From positions 1-54,939 of the forward strand of contig CAZCZS010000002.1 of assembly GCA_964503355.1 (NCBI GenBank): a stretch of DNA of 54,939 nucleotides. Direction: 5' to 3'. Positions 8,359-15,946 of this stretch are shown here, piece by piece. Numbering within the stretch: the stretch's first letter is position 1; every line of letters begins with the position of its first letter. The notes below the pieces were generated by a model. It saw only the letters and a program-made list of their open reading frames with translations. It was not told where the DNA came from and made no database searches. A program made the position numbers and the translations under genes. This stretch comes from Mesoaciditoga sp964503355. GTDB lineage: Bacteria > Thermotogota > Thermotogae > Mesoaciditogales > Mesoaciditogaceae.

Positions 8359-9381
8359 TTATTTTGTTTTCGCGGGCGCGACTGACTCCCTTTCCAAAAG
8401 CGCCGTCTTCAAAACCACGTGATGAGGAGAAGTTGGTGAATCATTTTCTATGGAATCCAACAACAAAGTCGCCGCTGTCATTCCTATCACGTCTGTGGGT
8501 TGTACAACGGTTGTGATGGCAGGTGAACATATCTTCATCCATTCAGCATCGTCAAATCCTATTATCGATAACTCCTCGGGAGCTTTGATTTTTAATTTTT
8601 TCACGGCTCTCATCAATCCCAAGGTCGTGAAATTGTTCATCGCCACTATCGCGCTTGGACGATCTTCCTTTTTTAAGATCTCAAGAGCGCATCTGTACGA
8701 TTTGTCTTCGTTGAACTCACCGCTTTTTACCCAATCACCATGACATTCGATGTTGAAATCTTTAACCGCTTCAAGAAACCCTTTCAATCTTTCGCTGCCG
8801 GTGTAACTTTTCTCTATTCCGTAAATCGCTCCGATTTTTCTGTGTCCAAATTTGGTTAAATATTTAACCGCCTCGTAAGTTGCCGATTTGTTGTCAACCA
8901 CAACCGTATCGGTTTGGATCGAATCAACGATTCTGTCGAAGAGCACCAACTTCATTCCATGACGGATGAGCTTTTTGTAAAGAGACAGATTTTCTTGACT
9001 TTCACCGCTTGGCGCGGCTATGATACCATCCACTTTTTTGGATACGAGAAGTTCTAAATATTCGCGCTCTTTAATCGGATTTTCTCCAACGTTGCATATG
9101 ATAAGGTTGTACTTTCTGGCATATAAGATGCGTTCTATCGAAGATATAACTTCGCTGAAATAAGGATTTTTTATGTCGGATACCAACACTCCTATCGTGA
9201 AAGTCTTCGAGATCTTCATACCCCTTGCAAGGCTGTTGACAACGTACCCAAGTTCTCTCGCTTTTTCCAACACTTTCACTCTCATTTCACGACTGACGCC
9301 CGCTTTGTTGTTCAAAGCTTTTGAAACCGTCGCCGTTGAAACACCGAGGCTTTTAGCGATATCCTTTATGCTCGTCTTCAT
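8359..9381 (-). CDS. LacI-family transcriptional regulator
   Basis: A 340-residue sugar-responsive repressor. The N-terminal helix-turn-helix and hinge are textbook: 'SIKDIAKSLGVSTATVSKALN' runs through the DNA-reading helix and is followed by 'ARELGYVVNSLAR'. The rest is a periplasmic-binding-protein-like ligand domain starting at 'IGVLVSDIKNPYFSEV' with C-terminal 'SIIGFDDAEWMK'. ATG at 9381 is chosen over a TTG one codon earlier. It starts four bases after the stop of the PfkB kinase, so it most likely controls that kinase and a sugar pathway elsewhere. The effector cannot be told. Confidence 0.9.
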   Translation of the reverse strand: MKTSIKDIAKSLGVSTATVSKALNNKAGVSREMRVKVLEKARELGYVVNSLARGMKISKTFTIGVLVSDIKNPYFSEVISSIERILYARKYNLIICNVGENPIKEREYLELLVSKKVDGIIAAPSGESQENLSLYKKLIRHGMKLVLFDRIVDSIQTDTVVVDNKSATYEAVKYLTKFGHRKIGAIYGIEKSYTGSERLKGFLEAVKDFNIECHGDWVKSGEFNEDKSYRCALEILKKEDRPSAIVAMNNFTTLGLMRAVKKLKIKAPEELSIIGFDDAEWMKICSPAITTVVQPTDVIGMTAATLLLDSIENDSPTSPHHVVLKTALLERESVAPAKTK

Positions 9382-9385
9382 CAAA

Positions 9386-10309
9386 TCAATTCACGCCCCT
9401 CATGAATTTTTTAACATCATCAACATGCGCAAACGAGGTGATGGCCCCGATCTTTTGAGCCGCTATTGCCGCTACGGCGCTACCAACCTGTCCGGCTTTA
9501 ACAAGAACATCATCTTCCATGGAAAGTCCGTACTTGCATAGTTCGTAAATCACACCCGCCGCGAAAGCATCTCCACATCCCGTTGTATCGACAACGTTCG
9601 TTTTGTACGCTTGAATGTGAACGACGTTATCCTTGGTTATGAGATACGCACCTTCACTTCCCATAGTGAGAAAAGTCGGGATGTTTTTTTCCTTTATCAA
9701 ATTCACAGCTTCTTCCATATTTTTAAGATCAAAAATGAGCTTAACATCCTCATAACTACATTTTACTACATTTGCCAAATTCCATCCACGGCGCAAAGTA
9801 TTTAGGTATTTTTCTTCATTTTCCGCAACCCTTGGGCGATAATTCGGATCAAATGTTATGAACTTTCCAAAATCCTTGGCTTTTTCCACAAAATCGAGAA
9901 CGGCTTTTGAAGCCGGCGTGGCCAACAAAATAGATCCGAAGTGAACAACGTCCAATTCTTTTAGATCCACCTTTGACAGATCTTTATCGCTCATAGCGCT
10001 ATCCGCCGTACATTTATTCCATATTTCAAAAGTTGGGATCTTGTTTTCATCTACAAACGCGAATGCGAGGGTTGTGTGTGAGCTTTTATCAAATGAACAA
10101 AAAGATAAATCCACGTTTTCTGACTTCAAAGTTTCAATCAGCATTTTGGCAAAAAAATCGTATGAAAATCTGGTGATGTAGCTCACATTTTCTCCAAGTC
10201 GTGCAAGGCCCACGGCAACGTTCAAGGGCGATCCACCTGGATGCGCTTCGAATTTATCTTCCACTTTAAAGAGATCTATAAGATTCTCTCCAACAACTCC
10301 TATTTTTAT
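9386..10309 (-). CDS. PfkB-family sugar kinase (fructokinase-like), apparent AUA start
   Basis: A ribokinase-fold kinase that phosphorylates a sugar or sugar acid. It shows the first PfkB signature 'GGSPLNVAVGLARLG', the 'TFDPNYRP' segment and the second signature DTTGCGDAFAAG with the catalytic Asp. The gene layout with a LacI regulator suits fructokinase or 2-keto-3-deoxygluconate kinase. The start is odd: the expected N-terminus (x-K-I-G-V-V-G-E) begins at ATA 10309-10307, eight bases after a perfect AAGGAGG (10324-10318). The only in-frame conventional starts (GTG 10372, a TTG about ten codons later) lie upstream without a ribosome site. Length from ATA is 307 residues, normal for the family. 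Confidence 0.85.
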   Translation of the reverse strand: MKIGVVGENLIDLFKVEDKFEAHPGGSPLNVAVGLARLGENVSYITRFSYDFFAKMLIETLKSENVDLSFCSFDKSSHTTLAFAFVDENKIPTFEIWNKCTADSAMSDKDLSKVDLKELDVVHFGSILLATPASKAVLDFVEKAKDFGKFITFDPNYRPRVAENEEKYLNTLRRGWNLANVVKCSYEDVKLIFDLKNMEEAVNLIKEKNIPTFLTMGSEGAYLITKDNVVHIQAYKTNVVDTTGCGDAFAAGVIYELCKYGLSMEDDVLVKAGQVGSAVAAIAAQKIGAITSFAHVDDVKKFMRGVN

Positions 10310-10545
10310 TTCACATGCCTCCTTCGCCGAAACGTGAAACAACTTCAGATTATGGTCGTTTTGAACCGTCACTTGGATGTTCCGGACCTGATCCGGGATC
10401 TCGTTTTTGATTCAGGATCTCGTTCTCACTTCAAAAGGATGAGATTCCGGCTCGTAGGCCGGAATGACGTTAAGGTCAAAGACTCCACCAAGCGCGTCAA
10501 GTCCGCAATAACGAAAAAGTATGTTACCTTGAGTTAGAGAACGGT

Positions 10546-10555
10546 NNNNNNNNNN
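10546..10555. other. Assembly gap (10 N)
   Basis: Ten undetermined bases lie next to the first full copy of the tandem repeat. The run length is probably a placeholder, so the true number of repeat copies is unknown. Confidence 0.98.
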
Positions 10556-10557
10556 TG

Positions 10558-10709
10558 GCCCGGAATGACGTTAAGGTCAAAGACTCTTATCAATAGGTCG
10601 TAGCCCGGAATGACGTTAAGGTCAAAGACTCTCATCAACAAGGTCAAGCCCGCAATGACATTAAAGTCAAAGACTCTTATCAATAAGTCAGCCCGGAATG
10701 ACGTAAAGG
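10558..10709. repeat. Tandem repeat, about 45 bp unit
   Basis: Four units start with GCCCGGAATGACG or a close variant at 10558, 10603, 10648 and 10691 (steps 45, 45, 43). Each carries 'TTAAGGTCAAAGACTC' and a variable tail (TTATCAATAGGTC or CATCAACAAGGTC). A fifth, separated copy starts at 10458, on the other side of the N gap. The core AATGACGTTAAG recurs inverted at 19160-19171, so the family is dispersed as well as tandem. Copies are too similar throughout, with no unique spacers, to be CRISPR. Confidence 0.85.
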
Positions 10710-10756
10710 TACTTCGTTCTAAGTTGACAACGATCATCCTGAACCGACCGTAGGTC

Positions 10757-10777
10757 ATCCTGAACTTGATTCAGGAT
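10757..10777. repeat. Small palindromic repeat (ATCCTGAA / TTCAGGAT)
   Basis: ATCCTGAA (10757-10764), CTTGA, TTCAGGAT (10770-10777) is a perfect 8 bp inverted repeat. Half copies ('ATCCTGAA' at 10736-10743, 'TTCAGGATCTCG' at 10411-10422) flank the tandem array on both sides. It resembles REP-like interspersed repeats seen in many bacterial genomes. Confidence 0.6.
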
Positions 10778-10840
10778 CTCGTTTTTGATGCAGGATCTAC
10801 TTTACACAAAACTTGGAGAAGACTCAAAATAACACCAACA

Positions 10841-12568
10841 TCAAGGATTCATGTCGATCTGAAGAGTTTTTTCGAGTAATGAAATGAGCTTCAAAGCATC
10901 ATTTCCATCTGTTGGATAAGTCAAAATGGTGTGTTTCACATCGACTTCGTATCTGAATTCATGAATCTGAGAGACTATTTGTTCACATTTTTTTACCCCG
11001 TCTTCTTTTTTCATTCCATAAAAGCACACGATGAATTCGTCTTCTCCGTAGCGTGCAGCTATGTCCGTAAGGCGTATATTTTTGTTGATAACCTTTGCCA
11101 CGTATTTCAAAAGTACGTCTCCGTTAAGTCTACCGTATTTTTCGTTGAAGCTTCTCATTCGATTCACATCTATCATCATGAATGACAGATGCTTGTTCTC
11201 ACGTTTTGCCAACGCTTCTTCTTTTTTCACGAGTTCTTCGAACTCTTGACGTGTTAACAAACCCGTCAAAGGATCGTATTTCATGAAACTCGTGGTTTTT
11301 TCGAGCAATTCATACATGGATAGAAAAGTTGTGAGATGATACAAGAGTGTTCTTATCATTTCTTTCGTGCGCTCGTTTGTGATAAATCTATCGGTGTTCA
11401 CAACGTATTTAACTTCACTTGAATCGGTTTTCAGATTCAAACTTATCCTATCTTCTCCATTCATTTCGAAGTTGAAGCTGTTAACAGTCCCAAGGTATAT
11501 TTCAAGTTTTCCGTATTTCATCCCAATTCCGGTGATCGGTTTTGAAAAATCCAACATTCTTCTGAAGGCCATTCGCAACGCTTCCTCGAGGCTCTTTCTT
11601 TCAGCTTTCACTTCGTTGAAAAGCATGGAAAACTCAATGAGAAGTTTGTTAACCTCTACCAATTCAACATTTGTTTCACTCATATCCTTTATCAAATCAG
11701 AATAGTCTCTGTCCAATTTTTCGTGCTTGTCAACCAATTGATTGTACTTAAAGGTGAGTTCATCTTTCGGCCCTTCATACTTTTCAAATCTGTCCAATCT
11801 TTTTATAAAATTCGCGAATTCGACAACGGGTTTGACATTTTTCGTAATTCTGTGGTAGGAAACGAAGAAGAGAATTAAGAGCGATGTTAAAACACCCAAC
11901 CAAATGTAAATGAGATTTCTGGATATCAAGAACGGAGCGTATCTTGTTTTCTGAATGAGAATTTTATATCCTCCCAATCCCACCGGCTCAACGAAAAAAG
12001 TAAAACCATCTTTCATGATAACCCCATTCTCCTCAAGTGCCATCACCGATAAAAAATTTCTCCATTTCCAATTTCCAGATAGGCTTACACCTAAACCGGT
12101 TTTGTCCACTAAAAACGCATTGCTTACGTTGAGATCCATCGGTTTAATCATCGCAACAGCCAAGTGGTTGCCATCGGAAGTTTCAGATGCCAAAAGCATA
12201 AGGGGTTTCCCCGTTGAAGATTCCAAAAGTGGAGAAATGTATTTTCCCTTCAAAATAACGTATTTGTAAACGTAAGAATCTTTACCCGTGTATTCGCTTG
12301 GCATGTTGAAATCGTACACAACCTCTCCGTTCAAGTTCATCAAAGCGTATCCTTCTATAACAGTTGAGGTGGCAGATGGAAATCCTGTGAGCTTCAAATT
12401 CGAAATGAATGAAATGGCATCGTTGAGATACTTTGATACGCTTCCAGACGAAATTCGGGCTTCGTTCAGCATGAATTTGGAATAATTTTGTGCCTCGTCG
12501 TAAATCGAAAAGATCGCACCCATAACCACGATCAAGATGATGAAAAACGCCACTATTTTAAATTTCAT
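10841..12568 (-). CDS. Membrane diguanylate cyclase with periplasmic sensor and GEDEF motif
   Basis: A 575-residue signalling protein expected to make c-di-GMP from two GTP. Transmembrane helix 1 is at about residues 5-22, a Cache-like extracellular region at 23-215 and helix 2 at about 218-238. A coiled-coil linker and a GAF-like region follow, then a GGDEF domain from about residue 430. The active-site motif is GEDEF (508-512) instead of GGDEF, in the context ARYGEDEFIVCF. The metal-binding Asp (IDVNRM), Asn (SFNEKYG) and the inhibitory RxxD site (RLTD, 499-502) are kept. So the protein may be active, weak, or a c-di-GMP sensor. It overlaps the upstream binding-protein gene by 4 bases and is last in the udg-hisS-kamDE transcript. 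Confidence 0.85.
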   Translation of the reverse strand: MKFKIVAFFIILIVVMGAIFSIYDEAQNYSKFMLNEARISSGSVSKYLNDAISFISNLKLTGFPSATSTVIEGYALMNLNGEVVYDFNMPSEYTGKDSYVYKYVILKGKYISPLLESSTGKPLMLLASETSDGNHLAVAMIKPMDLNVSNAFLVDKTGLGVSLSGNWKWRNFLSVMALEENGVIMKDGFTFFVEPVGLGGYKILIQKTRYAPFLISRNLIYIWLGVLTSLLILFFVSYHRITKNVKPVVEFANFIKRLDRFEKYEGPKDELTFKYNQLVDKHEKLDRDYSDLIKDMSETNVELVEVNKLLIEFSMLFNEVKAERKSLEEALRMAFRRMLDFSKPITGIGMKYGKLEIYLGTVNSFNFEMNGEDRISLNLKTDSSEVKYVVNTDRFITNERTKEMIRTLLYHLTTFLSMYELLEKTTSFMKYDPLTGLLTRQEFEELVKKEEALAKRENKHLSFMMIDVNRMRSFNEKYGRLNGDVLLKYVAKVINKNIRLTDIAARYGEDEFIVCFYGMKKEDGVKKCEQIVSQIHEFRYEVDVKHTILTYPTDGNDALKLISLLEKTLQIDMNP

Positions 12569-13605
12569 GATCTTTCACCAAATTCCCATGCCAATTTAAA
12601 TCCCAGAGGTGTTATCTTGTAAAAGTAAACCGGGGTGGTGGCGTGGATACCGTTAAATGTGAATGTTCCCGACATTCCAAAAAAAGAATGAGAATTCAAA
12701 TATTTTTGAACTTCTTCGCAGTTCACGTTTTGTTTGGCCAAGATGTACGCCACTTTCAAAGCGTCGTAGCTCAAAACACCCTGAGGAGTAAGAAACAGAT
12801 CGTCGCTGGAGATCTTTTTATTTACAGAAGAATTAATGTAAATTGGATCCACAAATCCGACGGTGATCATGCCGTTTACCACGTCCGCCTGATTGATCAA
12901 AGAACTTTTGAACGTCCAATCGCTTCCTATGAAGGCGCTCTTTGGGAATCTTTCTTTCAAATTTTTTACGACTTTTACGGCGTGAACTGAAGACATCACC
13001 AAAACGAATGCCTGAGGTGGTTTGGTAATATCATCTATTTCGTTCAAATACACGCTTTTCCATTTCACATCTTTCGAATCCTCCATCATGTTATCCACCA
13101 AATTATCAACGTAAGCCGCATCGGAGGTATCCTTCACCACGACGACATTCTTGTAATTCATATTCTGTAAGTATGAGACTATCGCGCTGGCTTGAATGTC
13201 ATCCGTTGGGGCCAGTGTAAAAGCGTATTTCGCCTTTCTAAGTAATTCGGGGTTAGTTACCATAACCTCTATCAAAACGGAGTGAGTTTTTTCAAGAATA
13301 TCGTCTATTTTCGGAAGATCGGATGAATATCCATTTGAAACGAAATATCTTATTCCCATCCTAGACGCTCTTTTTATAGCGCTTTCCAATGTGTTGGACG
13401 TGTAATCCACGTCCACAAAGTCAACATCTTTGGGCAAATCCCTCATCGCCGCCAAAAAACCAACACGTGCGTTGAAATTAGCAGAAACATCGTCTACGGG
13501 TAAGAGTATGCCCACCCGTTTTTTCACTTTATACGGGTTGAAAAAGAGAAATAAAAAAACGAAAATCGCCACGATTGAAACAGCTATTTCAATCTTTTTC
13601 TTCAT
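12565..13605 (-). CDS. Membrane-anchored periplasmic-binding-protein-like sensor (type I, amino-acid-binding fold)
   Basis: A 346-residue protein with an N-terminal membrane anchor (about residues 5-22, no cysteine lipobox) and a type I periplasmic-binding domain: 'RVGILLPVDDVSANFNARVGFLAAM' in segments, 'AFTLAPTDDIQASAIVSYL' and 'LSYDALKVAYILAKQ' match the Leu/Ile/Val-binding (Peripla_BP_6) pattern. No permease or ATPase is nearby. It is stop-start coupled to kamE upstream and to the diguanylate cyclase downstream. The best reading is a ligand-binding partner for the cyclase, whose own sensor domain faces the same compartment. This role is inferred. Confidence 0.75.
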   Translation of the reverse strand: MKKKIEIAVSIVAIFVFLFLFFNPYKVKKRVGILLPVDDVSANFNARVGFLAAMRDLPKDVDFVDVDYTSNTLESAIKRASRMGIRYFVSNGYSSDLPKIDDILEKTHSVLIEVMVTNPELLRKAKYAFTLAPTDDIQASAIVSYLQNMNYKNVVVVKDTSDAAYVDNLVDNMMEDSKDVKWKSVYLNEIDDITKPPQAFVLVMSSVHAVKVVKNLKERFPKSAFIGSDWTFKSSLINQADVVNGMITVGFVDPIYINSSVNKKISSDDLFLTPQGVLSYDALKVAYILAKQNVNCEEVQKYLNSHSFFGMSGTFTFNGIHATTPVYFYKITPLGFKLAWEFGERS

Positions 13606-14354
13606 AACACCCTCTTTGAAATTTCTATCGCAATGTAAGAAGCCACCTCGGATGGTAACGTGCCACTACCGAAACCAGCATCGTATCCGAGTTCCACGGC
13701 CAATTCATGGCTTATTCGTGGTCCACCGGCTATCAACAAGACGGATTTTCTCAACCCTTCCGCTTCCAATATATCGGCCAATTCCACCAAATTCTTTATG
13801 TGAATGTTTCGCTGAGTTACAACTTGAGAAACGAGCACAACATCCGCTTTCGTTTCACGAATCTTTTTCACCAATTCCGATGGCGAGATTTGACTTCCCA
13901 TGTTATAAACTTTGAACATCTTGTACCTTTCCAATCCCGAATCTCCATGGTATCCTTTCATGTTGAGTATGGAATCCAATCCAACGGTGTGCGCGTCAGT
14001 TCCTATGGTGGCTCCGATAACCACTATCGGACGTTTGACGTGCTCTTGAATGTATCTATCTACCTCTTCCATACTCATTTTTGGACTTTCAACGCCTACA
14101 ACTTTTATCTCGTTGTAATCTATAGAAGAGATGAGATGGCCGTAAACGACGAAAAATGTGAAATTCTCTTTTAAATCTTGTGAAAACACTATTTGAACAT
14201 CCGTTAGACCCATTTTTTTCGCTATTCTACTGGCCGCTTCTCTCGCTTTTGGACCGTCGGGGACTGGAAGTGTGAAAGAAAGTTGAACGGCCCCATCGTT
14301 CATCTGATCCCCGTAAGGTTTGAGATGGGATAAATCAACTTTTTTGATGTTCAT
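13602..14354 (-). CDS. kamE: Lysine 5,6-aminomutase beta subunit (B12-binding)
   Basis: A 250-residue subunit that binds adenosylcobalamin and, through a lysine, PLP, for the radical 1,2-amino shift of D-lysine or L-beta-lysine. The base-off cobalamin motif DxHxxG is seen as D120-A-H122-T-V-G125, and the following 'NMKGYHGDSG' holds Lys133, which corresponds to the PLP Schiff-base lysine of the Clostridium enzyme. Size (usual about 260) and the separate alpha gene match KamDE rather than the larger OraE of ornithine aminomutase. GAGGAGGAAG precedes the ATG. It overlaps kamD by 4 bases. Other genes of lysine fermentation are not in the window. Confidence 0.93.
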   Translation of the reverse strand: MNIKKVDLSHLKPYGDQMNDGAVQLSFTLPVPDGPKAREAASRIAKKMGLTDVQIVFSQDLKENFTFFVVYGHLISSIDYNEIKVVGVESPKMSMEEVDRYIQEHVKRPIVVIGATIGTDAHTVGLDSILNMKGYHGDSGLERYKMFKVYNMGSQISPSELVKKIRETKADVVLVSQVVTQRNIHIKNLVELADILEAEGLRKSVLLIAGGPRISHELAVELGYDAGFGSGTLPSEVASYIAIEISKRVL

Positions 14355-15922
14355 ATTTCTTCCTCCTCCAACTCTTCTTCCATCATTTCAAATATCGGAT
14401 TGTAATAATCTTCACCTTTTGGGAAAACTCCATCGGCTCCCTTTCCTTCATCCCGTTTTCTTGATATATCACCAAATGTTCCCTCTTCGATCGCGGATAT
14501 GAGCCCCACCTCTTTGACGTGCTCCAGCAATTCAACGGCGTTCTTAAGCACTTCGTTGGCCCTTCTTTGTATGAATCCATTCTCCTTGAAGACGATTTCG
14601 TCTCCAATATCTTTCGCGTTGTTAAAGACGTATTTCGCGTTTTCAATGGCCAAATATCTGTCTTGTAAGAATGGAGTGTGAATGGCTTCCGTGAGCATGC
14701 CAAGTAATTGAATGGATTGTCCTGTCATTATGGATACAAGGTTGTAAAGTGTGTTCATACCGTATCCTTTGAATATGTTACCCGTCATGTGTCGCGTTGG
14801 AGGCATGTACTTTGGAGTCGCATGTGGGAAAAGTTCTCTTGTTAACAAAGCGTGAGCTACCTCGTAAAGAAATCCATTTTCAACATCCGGATCTATTTCG
14901 AAAGCGTGTCCTATCCCCATGTACTTCGGTTTCATATGGCTTTTAAGGGCAAATTGTTCGTTTATGAGCTGAGAAGTCGTAACCGTGTGGGCTCTTTCTA
15001 TCGGATCGGACGTTTTTATGTAGTTGTCCTCTCCTGTGTTTATGGTGATATGTGAGTAGGCGCATATCAGTCGGGAAGTGTATTGATCTACGAACGTTCT
15101 CAACATGTTTATGTTTCTAAAGAGAATGCCGTACATAGAATCGTTCAAGAGGAAGTCCAGTCCCTCTATCGCCGCCATCGCACTTATTTCTGGCATACAA
15201 AGTCCAGATGCGTAATTCGTCAAGCGTATGTACCTTCCAACTTCATTTGCAGCTTCGTCCAACGCTTTCCTCATTATGCGAAAATTCTCTTGTGTTGCGT
15301 AAGTTCCTCCATAGCCTTCCGTCGTTGGACCGTAGGGAACGAAGTCGAGCAAAGATTGGGCGGTGGAACGAATGACGGCTATTATGTCCGCTCCCTCTTT
15401 AACGGCGGCTTTGGCTTGAATAACATCTTCGTATATGTTTCCCGTTGCAACTATAACGTACAAATAAGGTTGATCGGGGTCTCCCAACTCCTGAAGCATC
15501 CTATCTCTTTCGTCTCTAACATTTTTCAAACGCTGCAGAGCTTCTTGAGTGAGCTCATCGATCTTTTCCGCGACCACCGATTCCTTTTGTGGTGGAAAAT
15601 CCAACAGAGAAAATTCACCACGACCGACGGCTTCGGCAACCTCTTGAGGTGTCATATTCTTGGCAACGCATGCGTTCACCAACCAATAAGTTATTCCCCT
15701 GTCCAGGGCCCCTTTTTTTTGAACGTCTTCAACAACGACATTCGGCAGAGGAACACCCTGTGAATTAACACCGTCAATACCGTAAAATCTTGCCACCGTT
15801 CTCTCAACCGACGTGGTACTTCTAACGTTTATAAACTTTTGAATTTCATCGGTGATTTCCTTTGCAAGGCCTCTGGCCTTTTTCACCATCTCTTCGTCTA
15901 AGTTAAGAACAGGCCTTCCCAT
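14351..15922 (-). CDS. kamD: Lysine 5,6-aminomutase alpha subunit
   Basis: A 523-residue TIM-barrel subunit of the B12- and PLP-dependent mutase converting D-lysine to 2,5-diaminohexanoate (and beta-lysine to 3,5-diaminohexanoate). Full length for the family (about 516). I recognise it from 'VERTVARFYGIDGVN', 'PYGPTTEGYGGTYATQENFRIMRKAL' (in parts), 'HMTGNIFKGYGMNTLYNLV' and the pairing with kamE. AGAGGAGGAAG stands six bases before the ATG. It lies 24 bases after hisS, so amino acid degradation genes are riding on a tRNA-synthetase transcript. Confidence 0.93.
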   Translation of the reverse strand: MGRPVLNLDEEMVKKARGLAKEITDEIQKFINVRSTTSVERTVARFYGIDGVNSQGVPLPNVVVEDVQKKGALDRGITYWLVNACVAKNMTPQEVAEAVGRGEFSLLDFPPQKESVVAEKIDELTQEALQRLKNVRDERDRMLQELGDPDQPYLYVIVATGNIYEDVIQAKAAVKEGADIIAVIRSTAQSLLDFVPYGPTTEGYGGTYATQENFRIMRKALDEAANEVGRYIRLTNYASGLCMPEISAMAAIEGLDFLLNDSMYGILFRNINMLRTFVDQYTSRLICAYSHITINTGEDNYIKTSDPIERAHTVTTSQLINEQFALKSHMKPKYMGIGHAFEIDPDVENGFLYEVAHALLTRELFPHATPKYMPPTRHMTGNIFKGYGMNTLYNLVSIMTGQSIQLLGMLTEAIHTPFLQDRYLAIENAKYVFNNAKDIGDEIVFKENGFIQRRANEVLKNAVELLEHVKEVGLISAIEEGTFGDISRKRDEGKGADGVFPKGEDYYNPIFEMMEEELEEEEI

Positions 15923-15946
15923 TTTTCTTCCTCCTCTTCGAATTAC

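Larger units (their letters stand above)
10310..10840. other. Non-coding repeat region between PfkB kinase and diguanylate cyclase
   Basis: About 530 bases without a credible gene. It holds the kinase ribosome site at 10318-10324, hairpin-forming 'ggatcTCG' type repeats (10371-10422 and 10735-10798), a tandem 45 bp repeat (10558-10709) and an assembly gap. No promoter that I would trust is visible. The reading frame that stays open through the repeat on the minus strand is explained by the 45 bp (15-codon) period. Confidence 0.6.

Noticed and set aside
8359..9384. TTG start one codon before the LacI-family ATG
   Set aside because: The ATG at 9381 gives the family-typical start directly before the helix-turn-helix; the TTG adds only one residue.
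10458..10709. CRISPR array
   Set aside because: Units repeat end to end with similar tails; there are no unique spacers of constant length and no cas genes.
10534..10758. 74-codon minus-strand frame with repeated LLIRVFDLNVIPG
   Set aside because: Open only because the 45 bp repeat has a period of 15 codons; it crosses the N gap and has no ribosome site.
13430..13915. 161-codon plus-strand frame and similar frames opposite kamD and hisS
   Set aside because: Antisense shadows of well-supported genes with odd composition and no ribosome sites.
13602..15922. D-ornithine 4,5-aminomutase (OraS/OraE)
   Set aside because: OraE is a much larger chain carrying both PLP and B12 sites; here subunits of 523 and 250 residues match KamD and KamE.
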